Assembly: GCA_009760855.2 (NCBI GenBank)
Contig: WPIO01000078.1
Span: 1,111,001-1,175,000, forward strand
DNA length: 64,000 nucleotides
Direction of reading: 5' to 3'
Origin: Cristatella mucedo
Lineage: Eukaryota; Bryozoa; Phylactolaemata; Cristatellidae
The notes beneath the pieces are model-generated. The model was not told where the DNA came from and made no database searches. It saw only the letters and a program-made list of their open reading frames with translations. Each line of letters opens with the position of its first letter. Position 1 is the first letter of the stretch. Below are positions 1-11,238 of the stretch, piece by piece. The position numbers and the translations under genes were made by a program.

Positions 1-165
1 GTCGCACTTACACCATGGTCTTAAGGTGCTCACTCTTCACCACACCGGTTGTGGGTTCGAGTCCTGCAGTGGGCAATGCTGTTTGCTCACTTCAATTGGT
101 TTCGATAGTCGTTAAGGCTCTTCTGCAGCTATGTAAATGAGGCTATTCACTTAGCTAATCCGCCA
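1..165 (+). mobile_element. SINE-A copy (tRNA-derived)
   Basis: tRNA-like B box (GGGTTCGAGTCC at 53-64) followed by a tRNA-unrelated body and the family end GCAGCTATGTAAATGAGGCT. The same order is found at five other places in the window, always on the plus strand. Not a functional tRNA: no cloverleaf can be closed. It may continue left of the window. Confidence 0.6.
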
Positions 166-1884
166 GCCAAGTAAAGTCAAGGTCACCATATTTATGCAGG
201 TCGACGTCGGAGGGGGGGGGAGACCACCGCCTCCAGCACACTACTAAGCTGCTCTTACACGGCAGAGATTCCTCCTAAATCGGCACAGATTTTGGGCCGA
301 TTTCTCACAGATCTGGACTACTAAATCCTCATACGTCATAACATTTTATGGGAGAAGCCAAGTCTGCAGATTCTCATGAAGGAGAATCTCTTTCTACTTT
401 CTGGCTCCCTGTTGGTCCTGCTGACGAATCAAAATCCCGGGGCTCTTCACTCTCACAATCCGCGGCCAAAGTAATAACGGCTGACGTTCGTAGGCTCAAG
501 TTATATCGAGGCATTCGGAGAAAGTCCTTGAACTTGGGATGCTTATGCCTTGTAGCCAAGGCTTAAGCCTTTTATATATAGAAGACGTCGTGCGACTGTT
601 TATGGAATCCACTAACAAACCTATAACGGCGCACATTACTTAGTGCTGCCCACATTTCCGAATTTTTTTTAAGAAATGCTTATCTTTCTTTTATTTACAT
701 TCTTCTCATACTACTCAGCAATGCTGACTACTACGGCCAACTCAACTTTAGCGAGTATTGGCTTGGCGTTTGTCCGGGAAACCCTCTTTTACACCAGCCT
801 CCCGGATTAGAGCAGGGGCTGTTGGCGGGACTAAGTCGGCCGTCAAATCTGCCATGTAAACGTCCTAACTACGAGGAAAGTCGGTGTCGGTCAGGCGGAA
901 AGTCTGCCGTTTATACGCAGCTTTAAAGGCTGCTTACGGTGACCACTGATTTACTGGAGCTCACTGCCCGTGAACTCGCTTCGCTGACGGAAAGATTTCT
1001 GTATTTAATGAGTAGGGATCTCAGTCATTTTATGCTTTAAGCTTTACTACTACTTGCAACTACATTCACAAGTTTGAATAGGATTCATTCCTACGATGGC
1101 AAAGACATTAGTAGCGCGGCAAGCGTGCCACCCGATTCTCATCGATGTGAACAGCTTTAACCCGATAAGGGCAAAAATGAAACTGGCACTATCTCTGCGG
1201 AGGGTATATGTCGACTAACAGAAAAAACAGCCCTACTTGAAGGCTCCTGACTGGCAACTTTGTAGAAGGCTAGTCAACACTAAAGCTAAGGAATTCACTA
1301 GACTTCTACGAAGACGCACTTGGCGGTCAAAATGTTGGCTGTGACCACGGGCCCGAAGTAAATTCTGACCTTCAAGTTGCTGATTTCGGAACTGCTCGCT
1401 GCCCGGCTCTTGCGTGACGCCCGTACAAAGGCGAAAGGTCAAAATGCAACAACACAAAATGATCGTGTAAATGCATTTACCGTACCTGTGCGCATGCACA
1501 TACTAAAACTCTTTGCGGCAATTCTCGCTTACGAGTTTTAGCAAATAGTTAGATGCCGCGCAGCCTCCTAACCGGCAGAATGACATTCTGACTTTTCTCA
1601 AAATTGCAAGCGGAATATATCTTGAAAAATGTTTATAAATTTGTTTCTTAGACTCATTCTCATTTAATTACGCATTATGCTTTTATTATACCGGGCTTTA
1701 GGCGGCAACCGCACACCACCCGGCCTGCTCCAGCTCAATGCTGGGTGCACTTAATCCTTGATTTGACGCAGTCTCTTTGCGAGAACCAACATCCTTCCAA
1801 GTCTCTACCTTAAATCCATTGACAAAACGGCTACGAACAGCCTTTTGCAGGCGCTGTAGAGAAAAACTCACTGCCGATTTGCGT
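166..1884. other. No gene or repeat recognised
   Basis: AT-leaning sequence with only short open frames on both strands and none resembling a known protein. Confidence 0.4.
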
Positions 1885-2195
1885 TACGACATCCCTTGAC
1901 TTGACCACGTATAGAAACAAATTAAAAACGCACCCATTTATCACAGCTTTTAGTTGGTCCCTGTGCTTTGTCCTTTATGTGCTTATGCGTGCTGACGCTG
2001 TGCATGCTGCCTGTAACCATACTTGCATGCTGACCCTGTGCATGTCACCCATAACCATGTTATTCATGTTGTTTATCAAGTAAGAGGCCACTCACCATTC
2101 AATCATGTTTTCTTTGCAGCAAATTTAAAGCGCCTAGAAAGAGATTGAGTTCTCTGAGGGCGCTTTATCAAGTGTGTTATTATTTTTATTAATAT
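1885..2195 (+). mobile_element. L2-A LINE 3' end
   Basis: 5'-truncated copy. It has the last codons of the reverse-transcriptase ORF (TSLDLTTYRNKLKTHPF-like), the 3' UTR with GCATGCTGACCCTGTGCATG, and the terminal GCGCCTAGAAAGAGATTGAG block followed by TTATT repeats. L2/CR1-clade assignment comes from the coding part seen in longer copies. Confidence 0.75.
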
Positions 2196-2919
2196 GACCA
2201 TTATTACCTCAGGTTGCGACCGGTAACGACGTACCAAAGCGAGACCATTGGGTTCGTGTTCAGCGACGAGTTTCTTCGTCACCACCTCACGATTATCTAT
2301 CAGAGATAACAAGGTAGCCAGCAAAAAGAAATCAATACGAAACTAGAAAATCTTAAATGTGAAAACTTACCGATTTACGCTTTACAGTAAGCCAGTGGTT
2401 TCGCGGTCACTTCGAAGCGCTGCATCTTATTAGTATCTGGCTCGCAGTCAGGTTTTAGACAGGGATTTTTCAGGCTGCCGAAGTCAAGCTTTTTGCGAAA
2501 ATAAATGTATGAATTTTTGCGCTCAAAGCAGACAGCTTGCCAACATTTCTAAACTAACGGAAAGACTGTGAAAACTGGCGGCAAAGGTGTGCAGTAAGCA
2601 GCCGAGCCGGGCTCACCGCCCACGGCCTGCCTAAGCACTGAACAAGTGCGCGCGCGAACGGTGTCGACGTTCTCACTACGTATCTGAATATTGCAACCAT
2701 TTAGCACAATCAGTGAGATGCGGCAGGCGGATGCCAGTTTGTTTCCAGAGAGGCCCAACACTACGATAGCGGTTTTTATGATAGCGTTGAAAAGAATTCA
2801 TTGCTACCGTTTTAAAATGAAGTAATTTTCCTGACTGGTTTCATTATAAAACACGACCAGCTTGTGCGAGCATTTGTGCAAGAAATGCACCTTGACGAGT
2901 CACGGAAGAGCTAAGAAAG
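2196..2919. other. No gene or repeat recognised
   Basis: Unique-looking sequence without a supportable coding region. Confidence 0.4.
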
Positions 2920-3105
2920 TGTTTGGTGAGCCGTGATGGCACACTAGGTAAGGCGGTTGCTTTCACGACCTCGGTCCCGAGGTCGTGGGTTCGATTCCTG
3001 CGGTGGGTTATCCTTTATCGCCACTGCAAGCGGTGGTGGTAGCCGTAAAGGCTCTCCTGTCGCTATACAAAAAGAGGCTGTTTAATCAGCTAGTTTTTAT
3101 TTATT
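2920..3105 (+). mobile_element. SINE-A copy
   Basis: A-box-like ATGGCACACTAGGTAAGG, B box GGGTTCGATTCC, body with TTATCGCCACTGCAAGCGG, and end CGCTATACAAAAAGAGGCTG. Second in a cluster of two plus-strand copies with the copy at 3265. Confidence 0.7.
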
Positions 3106-3264
3106 TATATAAGTTGCTTGGCGCAGACAATCATTCTGCAACAATCAGATGTATAATAAATGCTATTTCTTCCTTGATAGGAAATGCAAAGTTTCTAGAA
3201 ACAGATCAAGTTCTCTAAGGGCACTATGCAAAAGATATCATTTTCATTGACATTTTTATTTCTA

Positions 3265-3445
3265 AATCGACTGATAGTGATGGCTCACTAGGCAAATTGG
3301 TTGCTTTTTAAGACCTCGGTCCCAATGTCGTGGGTTCGAATCCAGTCGTGGACGATCCTGTATCGCCGCTGCAAGCGGCGGCGATAGCCGTAAATGCTCT
3401 TATTTCGCTTTTCAAAAGAGGCTGTATGAGTAACAGCTAGTACTA
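3265..3445 (+). mobile_element. SINE-A copy
   Basis: ATGGCTCACTAGGCAAATTG head, B box GGGTTCGAATCC, and the same body and end as the copy at 2920. The two are divergent, so they are separate insertions or an old tandem duplication. Confidence 0.7.
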
Positions 3446-3532
3446 ATTTTTATTGTTTATAATTCACTGTAAAAGCATTGCGTACGGTCTCGTGTACTTC
3501 TCATTCTACTAAAGATTTACCTACTCTTTGCA

Positions 3533-3675
3533 GAGCGGCGCTTTCTGTTCTCTTCTCGGTGCGGAGTTTGTGTCTGCATCCGTGCGTAACCTGTGCGTGC
3601 CGCGGTTGCACGTGCCGCAGTCACGTGCAACCGTGCGCTTCGGCGATCAGCTGCTCGACGCTACTCTATTTAGCG
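3533..3675 (+). other. Exon-like open segment of unknown identity
   Basis: A GC-richer block between CTACTCTTTGCAG| and TTTAGCG|GTAAGG. The frame reading SGAFCSLLGAEFVSASVRN then LCVPRLHVPQSRATVRFGDQ is open throughout. It looks like an internal coding exon but I recognise no family and find no partner exon nearby. Chance splice-like signals are an alternative. Confidence 0.25.
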
Positions 3676-3879
3676 GTAAGGAAATCCGCACTCGCCGCTG
3701 CTCTTCATGACTCCTCTCCAGAAGGAAAGGTGCTGTGAAATATCGACGAAGCGTATGCAGCTGTGAGATAGCCCATCATACTTGTTCCGCCATATTTGAA
3801 TTTTTCTGCTAATGGAGCCGCCCGCTGTAATAGTCTTGGTCGTGACTCTCTCCAAAAAAACCGAAAGACAACCGTGATA

Positions 3880-4345
3880 TAACAAGGGAAAGTCAAGAAA
3901 CAAATTTTAAAATTGGTAAGACGGTCGAGTATTTGTCTGCGGTATCTTTTAAAAGACAACTGTGCTAGAAGTGGGATCGGAAGTTCTGACGACTTCAACG
4001 TTAAAGCAAAAATGATTTTGCAAACCATGTCTAATCCAGATGTAAACTAGAAGCACTTTATCCACAAATAAAACAGTTATCGAGCTCAGCATCATATGCG
4101 GATTGTATCCGCACTTGTTAAACCTTGTTAGATCGAGTAATCTTCGTTAATTTTGTTGAGATGCGTGCTTGTGACTTTCAAAAAAATTAATTTTTAGTGT
4201 CGCTTCGCACCATGCAAATTCCAAACCTCGGCAATGAATTCGCGTATCAGAGTGAAGTTTGAAATTCGAGTTTAGTTCTGCTTGTTTAACTTAGCCCCAT
4301 GTTAAACTATTTATGATTTCGGTCAGTTAGATTTTGCTTAACATG
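3880..4345 (+). repeat. Dispersed repeat R, copy 1
   Basis: Collinear with 48270-48720 on the same strand. Shared blocks include GGGATCGGAAGTTCTGACGA, GATGTAAAC.GGAAGC, GCATCATATGC and TTGATTTCGGT-like ends. No coding capacity seen; family unknown. Confidence 0.6.
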
Positions 4346-5274
4346 TCCGTGATTGCAGAAAATAAAGCTCCACGACGTTTGATGACATGTGTAGCAAAGT
4401 ATTTTCATGAATTCCCCGTAAAAACGTGGGTAGATCTCAAAGACTTGTCATCGCCTTTGAAATCTTTTTTTTACCTTTCTTCTATAGCACCAACATGGTA
4501 TTTACTGAAGCGATGATACATCGTAATGATACACTCTTTCCTACGTGTCTATTCGTTAGTTAATAAAGTTGAGCGGCGGCTGTGAGCATTAGAAACCTCG
4601 CGTGACGGAATCCTAGGCTCTTCCAAACTACGTAAACTTAAGATTATCCGAAGATAAGATGAATACCGGCAGAACGTCTACACGGACAGATTTCTGTCCA
4701 GCAGGCAATTCACGGAGACATCAGGAATGCATTTTGCTCCTTCGCTGGGTAATGTGTATGTATGTGTGCGCGTGCTTGTAGCCGTTATTCGCCTCCGCCA
4801 TTTGTTAGCGTCGCTGCGAGGTCACGGCAAACGCTACTTTCTTTGCGTTTTCGCGAAAGAACGCAGTCCTTAGCTGCGCCACGCGTTTGCAGCAGAGCGA
4901 CTATGGACGCCACTGGCAGCATGACCGCCAGCGGCTGCTGTGACGCTAACCAACGCCGAAGCTGACGATGCGCACGTGGCAGCCTATCAAGACTTAAATT
5001 TGAGAAAAGCCAGAAAATTTGAGGTCTAGAAACTGTTGAGCGAAGAGACGACTGAAATTAAAACTAGCATCGTCTCTCCGGGCGCCTGTAAGCAGTAGCT
5101 GCACCGGTGGGAGGGGCGGAGGGGGTATTTACCCCTCCCCTACAGTGGGGCAGCGACATGGGCCGCCCCTAGTCTTACGCCTGCCGACCGGCACCAACTA
5201 CGAAATTACGTCTTAATTCCTCAGTTGAATGAACACAACGTGTTGAATAAACACTGCTGCCACTAGCCAAACTG
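4346..5274. other. No gene recognised; short GC-rich patch
   Basis: A CpG-containing patch at about 4755-4975 has a short open frame with no similarity that I can name. The rest is unremarkable. Confidence 0.35.
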
Positions 5275-5440
5275 GCGTGCTGACCCTGTGCATGTCACCC
5301 CTAGCCACGTTGTTCTTGTCGTTTATTGAGCATGATATCACTCACCATTCAATCGTGTTTCCTTTGCAGCAGATATGAAGTGCATAGAAAGAGATTGAGT
5401 TCTCTGAGGGTGCTATATTAATTGTAATATTGTTATTAAA
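5275..5440 (+). mobile_element. L2-A LINE 3' tail
   Basis: Carries GCTGACCCTGTGCATGTCAC, CCTTTGCAGCAGATATGAAG and GAAAGAGATTGAGTTCTCTG, the terminal parts of L2-A. 5'-truncated. Confidence 0.7.
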
Positions 5441-5514
5441 AACCCGATCGATGGTCGGAGCATTATCTGGACGATCACATCGTTGCTGAGCCACGCGACC
5501 AGTCGTAGCCGAAG

Positions 5515-8065
5515 CGTTTGCAGTACTTGTCTCTTCTTTCTTCGGCTCCAGCCTATCTATCAGATCCATCATCAACCTATCTATCAGATCCATCATCAAC
5601 CTATCTATCAGATCCATCATCAACCTATCTATCAGATCCATCATCAACCTATCTATCAGATCCATCATCAACCTATCTATCAGATCCATCATCAACCTAT
5701 CTATCAGATCCATCATCATCTATCAGATCCATCATCAACCTATCTATCAGATCCATCATCAGCCTATCTATCAGATCCATCATCAACCTATCTATCAGAT
5801 CCATCATCAGCCTATCTATCAGATCCATCATCAGCCTATCTATCAGATCCATCATCAACCTATCTATCAGATCCATCATCAGCCTATCTATCAGATCCAT
5901 CATCAACCTATCTATCAGATCCATCAACCTATCTACCAGATCCATCATCAACCTATCTATCAGATCCATCATCAACCTATCTATCAGATCCATCATCAAC
6001 CTATCTACCAGATCCATCATCAACCTATCTACCAGATCCATCATCAGCCTATCTATCAGATCCATCATCAACCTATCTATCAGATCTATCATCATCAACT
6101 CATCAACCTATCTATCAGATCCATCCATCATCAACCTCATCATCAGATCATCAACCTATCTATCAGATCCATCATCAACCTATCATCAACCTATCTATCA
6201 GATCCATCATCAACCTATCTATCAGATCCATCATCAACCTATCTATCAGATCCATCATCAGCCTATCTATCAGATCCATCATCAGCCTATCTATCAGATC
6301 CATCATCAACCTATCTATCAGATCCATCATCAACCTATCTATCAGATCCATCATCAACCTATCTATCAGATCCATCATCAACCTATCTATCAGATCCAGA
6401 TCCATCATCAACCTATCTATCAGATCCCATCATCAACCTATCTATCAGATCCATCATCAACCTATCTATCTACCAGATCCATCATCAACCTATCTATCAG
6501 ATCCATCATCAACCTATCTATCAGATCCATCATCAACCTATCTATCAGATCCATCATCAACCTATCTATCAGATCCATCCATCAACCTATCTATCAGATC
6601 CATCATCAACCTATCTATCAGATCCATCATCAACCTATCTATCAGATCCATCATCAACCTATCTATCAGATCCATCATCAACCTATCTATCAGATCCATC
6701 ATCAACCTATCTATCAGATCCATCCTATCTATCAACCATCATCAACCTATCTATCAGATCCATCATCAACCTATCTATCAGATCCATCATCAACCTATCT
6801 ATCAGATCCATCATCAACCTATCTATCAGATCCATCATCAACCTATCTATCAGATCCATCATCAACCTATCTATCAGATCCATCCATCATCAACCTATCT
6901 ATCAGATCCATCATCAACCTATCTATCAGATCCATCATCAACCTATCTATCAGATCCATCATCAACCTATCTATCAGATCCATCATCAACCTATCTATCA
7001 GATCCATCATCAACCTATCTATCAGATCCATCATCAACCTATCTATCAGATCCATCATCAACCTATCTATCATCAACCTATCTATCAGATCCATCATCAA
7101 CCTATCTATCATCCATCAACCTATCTATCAGATCATCCGATCCCTCAACCTATCTATCAGATCATCAACCTATCTATCAGATCCATCATCAACCTATCTA
7201 TCAGATCCATCATCAACCTATCTATCAGATCCATCTATCAGATCCATCATCAACCTATCTATCAGATCCATCATCAACCTATCTATCAGATCCATCATCA
7301 ACCTATCTATCAGATCCATCATCAACCTATCTATCAGATCCATCATCAACCTATCTATCAGATCCATCATCAACCTATCTATCAGATCCATCATCAACCT
7401 ATCTATCAGATCCATCATCAACCTATCTATCATCCATCAACCTATCTATCAGATCCATCAATCAACTATATCTATCAGATCCATCATCAACCTATCTATC
7501 AGATCCAACATCAACCTAGATCCATCATCAACCTATCTATCAGATCCATCATCAACCTATCTATCAGATCCATCATCAGCCTATCTATCAGATCCATCAT
7601 CAACCTATCTACCAGATCTACTTCCCCACCAGGTCAAGCATCGTACCGGCCGCTTTTCGGAATCCGACTGTTTACCCATACCTCGTACAAATCTCAAATC
7701 TTTTGGAGAGAGTGCCTTTAGTTCGTATGCTCCCAAAGCCTGGAACTCACTCCCAACTTGCGTCACATCTCCTGACTTGTCCACATTAAAAAAAACTAAA
7801 AATGCATCTTTTTATGACAGTATTTAGTGGGTCCCTGTGATTCTTCCCTTATGTGCTTGTGTGTGCTGACACTGAATGCTGTCACTAACCAAACTTGCAT
7901 GCTGATCCCGTGGATGTTACCCCTAACCATGTTATTCTCGTTGTTTATTGAGCTTGCTACCATTAGCTATTCGTATCGTGCTTACTTTGCAGAAAATTTA
8001 AAGTGACTAGAAAGAGATTTAGTTCTGAGGGTGATATATCAAATGCATTATTACTATTGGAGCTC
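5515..8065 (+). mobile_element. L2-A LINE copy containing a minisatellite
   Basis: Left flank (about 5523-5550) reads SLLSSAPAYLSD, matching FRSLHSLAPAYLSD of other copies. After the array, 7615-7830 reads DLLPHQVKHRTGRFSES, then IPRTNLKSFGESAFSSYAPK and AWNSLPTC, the normal end of the L2-A ORF, then the 3' UTR and the tail AAAGTGACTAGAAAGAGATT. So the array sits between APAYLSD and LLPHQ. The copy is otherwise truncated about 30 bp before the array. Confidence 0.85.
5551..7619 (+). repeat. 24-bp minisatellite (about 86 units)
   Basis: Unit CATCATCAACCTATCTATCA plus GATC, head to tail for 2069 bp. Variants include GCCTATC for ACCTATC, TACCAG for TATCAG, and short or long units (for example near 5716, 5925, 6100-6180, 6400, 6735, 7060-7160, 7435-7520). 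The unit lacks stops in the three plus frames (HHQPIYQI, SSTYLSDP, INLSIRSI) and in one minus frame (MMDLIDRL), which creates long spurious open frames. Confidence 0.97.
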
Positions 8066-8370
8066 ACAGTTTACGCCGACTTCTTATTGGGCCTTAAGAA
8101 TGGCGGGCGTTTTCGTGCACATTGCTGGAAAATTACTATGGAGCAGGACAAGCAGGCTAAGCTGCGTTGTAGCCAATTGTCCGGTGAAAACGATTTGTTT
8201 GATGACCAGGGACCCTGTGGATAGCACATTTTAAATGCGCTGCGTTAAAAGCTGGAGGGCGGTTCACTCTCAAAGTCCCACCAATGCAGGTAATGCTCAT
8301 CGCTTTCTGTCAGTCAATTGATCGTAAACCGGTGGTAGCAATTGTGATAAATATAAATAAACATATTTCA

Positions 8371-8490
8371 CTTGTATTGCACCCTAAGAGAACTTAATCT
8401 CTATACAGGCGCTTTGCATGTGCCGCAGGGCTCGAACCCACGACCCTGAGTTGTTAGAGGAGAGTGCATCACCACTGGGCCAAGCCAGGG
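8371..8490 (-). mobile_element. SINE-B copy (tRNA head, L2-A-like tail)
   Basis: On the minus strand: A-box-like GGCCCAGTGGTGATGCACTC, B box GGGTTCGAGCCC, then AGAGATTAAGTTCTCTTAGG and TGCAATACAAGTG, the same terminal block that ends L2-A LINEs. Confidence 0.7.
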
Positions 8491-8913
8491 CATCTAAACA
8501 AATGCAAGTAATTTTATTTTTTGTGTCACTTCTAATTCGTCCAAATTACCACGTACGGTAAACTTGATGTTTGACATTAATTAATTTGTGTCCAACGCCA
8601 GTCAACGAAATCTGTAGGTGCAAATCTCTTGTCAGTACGTACAAATTTGGTGATTGAACAGCCTAATTTACGCACATAACGGCCTCAGATCTTTTGTGGC
8701 TGCTGCTCACGCCTGTAGCTGGCAATGCTGGGATCGCCAGCTGCCGGACTCGCACTGGACGACCCAAGTCGTGCAGTCCGACTGTTCTTTACCCCTAGAC
8801 ATAGGCGCAGGGGCTACGTGTATCTGTGATTCGTGCTTTGGATATTAGCTTAAATCATGGTGTGTTCTAATTAAGTTTGGATGCTCAATACTATACAAAT
8901 AAAATAGATAATT

Positions 8914-9042
8914 CATTTGTATAGCGCCCCAAGAGAACTAAATCTCTATTCAAGCGCTTCACGTGTGCCTCAGGGCTCGAGCCCACGACCTCAGCCAGAT
9001 CTTAGTCGGGGCGAGCACCTTAGCCGCTGGACCAACCCAGCT
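8914..9042 (-). mobile_element. SINE-B copy
   Basis: Minus strand: TTGGTCCAGCGGCTAAGGTG (A box), GGGCTCGAGCCC (B box), then ATAGAGATTTAGTTCTCTTG and GGGCGCTATACAAAT. Highly similar to 11108-11238. Confidence 0.75.
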
Positions 9043-9624
9043 CTAATGTTTAGTGTGCTTTCAATTATCAATATGGAGCAGGCGATGGACTAAAGAAAAA
9101 AAAGCCAATTTCCTCTGCGGTCGCACATTGGCCTCGACCCTTCAATTCTGCTGCTACCCGACTTCTCTTCCAAAGCCAAGATGGCGAACTCGTGTCTGGC
9201 TGCTAGTGCGCATTCTATACTCTTCGCTGTCACATCGAAAGTCTCTCACGTTGCCATGAAGAACGCGTGCCCTTGTCACAACGTGCTGTTCTTTGAATTT
9301 CAAATTACAGAGCCACCACTTGGTGTTTTCCGTAAGACTCGACGCCGAAATAAGAATTTCGCCACCAGCGGGGAACGATCGCTAAAACCTCCAAGTTTCC
9401 CGTTTAGTGCTCTGTCCATTAAACTAAGTTGATTAGTTAAGTTAAGTTAAATTTATTTAACTAATTTCTATTTGATTAGTTTAATTAAGACTATTCTTCA
9501 CTGGACGTTCAATACCAGCGTTTAAAGCCTCGGCTTTAAATTCCCCCTCACGCGCGCTGTAGCTGAGGTATGCTGGTCTGCAAGAACTTAACAAGTTTGG
9601 GGAAGTGTTATTTATCTTTGGAGA
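9043..9624. other. No gene recognised
   Basis: Contains a TTAAG-rich AT tract at about 9430-9490. No supportable coding region. Confidence 0.4.
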
Positions 9625-9800
9625 CAACGCCCGTATGACTATAAAGCCTAGAACTCACTCCTGACTGACGCCGTGACTTGCCTTGACTCAGTAAAATTTA
9701 AAATGAAGCCAAAAATTCCTCGCTGCATTTACTGGGTCCTTGTAAATTGTCCTTGGTTTGCTAATGCGTGCTTACAGTGTGCATTTGTGCATTTAACGTA
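9625..9800 (+). mobile_element. Decayed L2-A 3' fragment
   Basis: ATAAAGCCTAGAACTCACTC and TGCTAATGCGTGCTTACAGT match the ORF end and 3' UTR of L2-A with many changes. Confidence 0.5.
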
Positions 9801-9809
9801 ATATATGTC

Positions 9810-10080
9810 CATAAATGTCTGTAACTCCACAAAGCCACAAAGGCTAAGTGGGTGTTTCGCGGGAGAGTTTTTTAGAGCAAACTCTAAGCCTCAGCGGCTT
9901 TCGGCACGTACGCGGTAGCCAACAGATTTAATCTCGCACCGTGCAGAGAAAGTGGGAAGCGTTGCTGTGCCAGGAGGCAGTCAAGGAAGTGAGTAAGTAC
10001 TATGCAAGTAGCCGCTCAGGACGGCTGAAAAAGATGCTCCACAGTCGGCAGCCAGAGAATAGATGTCGTTGCGTTAGCAT
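9810..10080 (-). mobile_element. LINE-B 3' fragment
   Basis: On plus: GTCTGTAACTCCACAAAG, CTCAGCGGCTTTCGG and GAGAAAGTGGGAAGCG, collinear with the LINE-B copy at 24012-24665. The next bases (about 10100-10195) look like an L2-A-type plus-strand tail. Confidence 0.6.
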
Positions 10081-10199
10081 GCTGTCACTAAGCGTGTTGA
10101 GATACTTTCTTCACACTATGTGTAAAATTTCTACAAAGAGATTTGTTTCTCTAGTGGTACTATAAAAACGTATTCGTATTACCATTATTACTTTCGGCT

Positions 10200-10565
10200 C
10201 ATGAACCTCGTTAATAATAATAATAATAATACAATCGATATAACGCCATCAGAAAACTCAATTTCTTAATAGACTTTTTATATTTACTGCAATGGACGCC
10301 CGATCGAATGGTTAGTGGTAGGTAGCAAGCTCAATAAACAAATTAAATAGCATGGTTAGTGGTGACATGCACAGGGTCAGCATGCAAGTACGATTAGTGG
10401 CAGCATGCACAGTGTCAGCACGCATAAGCACATAAGGTTGAATCACATGGATCCACTAAATGCTGTAATAAAAAGAAGCACTTTTGGTTCTTTTTTAAAT
10501 GTGGTCAAGTCAGGAGATGTCGTGACGTAAAACCAAGAGCTAGGAGTACAGGTGTCGGGAACTGG
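10200..10565 (-). mobile_element. L2-A LINE 3' end
   Basis: Minus strand. It starts at an (AAT)n tail and contains GTGACATGCACAGGGTCAGC and GTGTCAGCACGCATAAGCAC, complement of the L2-A 3' UTR, then the last ORF codons. Confidence 0.75.
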
Positions 10566-10840
10566 AGCGCGGAGGACCAAATAATGATAAATTTTTGTCG
10601 TCTATGAATAGCTACTCGTGTATTGACTATATTCCAGGTATTTATGATAGATGTTTCTCCCAGAAATAACGTGCAGAATATTTCACCAGTACACTGTCAC
10701 ACGAGCAATGCCTACATAAGACGAAACAGCTGAGATAAATAATTACAAACGACTGAATATGATTGCATCAAATAGAACATCTTCACATAACTACCATGCG
10801 TCTGCAATTTGGAAGTGAGGTGCGGTTGGTGTGTATATAC

Positions 10841-10872
<32 letters not shown>

Positions 10873-11107
10873 GTGCTAACTAATATATATGTATAAATAA
10901 TTTATTTGTATAGCGTCCTAAGAGAGCTTAAGAGAGCTATCCTGGTGGTTCTTTTATATCACAGGACTCGAGACGTTGAACCTCTGTAATCGAATCAATT
11001 CACATTGATCTTGGTCTTTAAAGGCAAGCACCTTGAGTAACTCACAGCTTTAAACATGTATGTGGCCATTGGTTCAAAAGGATTGTATTAAGCAACATAA
11101 AAAAAAT
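10566..11107. other. AT-rich stretch with AT repeat and degenerate SINE-B
   Basis: TA-rich repeat at about 10835-10910. Then TTTGTATAGCGTCCTAAGAG starts what looks like a decayed minus-strand SINE-B (about 10895-11050). Confidence 0.4.
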
Positions 11108-11238
11108 CATTTGTATAGCGCCCCAAGAGAACTTAATCTCTATTCAGGTGCTTCACATATGCCTCGGGGCTCGAGCCCACGACCTCAGCCAGACCTTGGT
11201 CGGGGTGAGTACCTTAACCGCTGGACCAAACCAGCTCG
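11108..11238 (-). mobile_element. SINE-B copy
   Basis: Same parts as 8914-9042: TTGGTCCAGCGGTTAAGGTA, GGGCTCGAGCCC, AGAGATTAAGTTCTCTTGGG and GCGCTATACAAAT. Confidence 0.75.

Noticed and set aside
5551-7619. CRISPR-like array
   Set aside because: Units are contiguous with no unique spacers, the DNA is eukaryotic, and the units derive from the LINE.
5518-7827. A 769-codon open frame on plus across the minisatellite
   Set aside because: It is open because the 24-bp unit has no stop in plus frames; its ends are LINE ORF codons and it changes register internally. Not a host gene.
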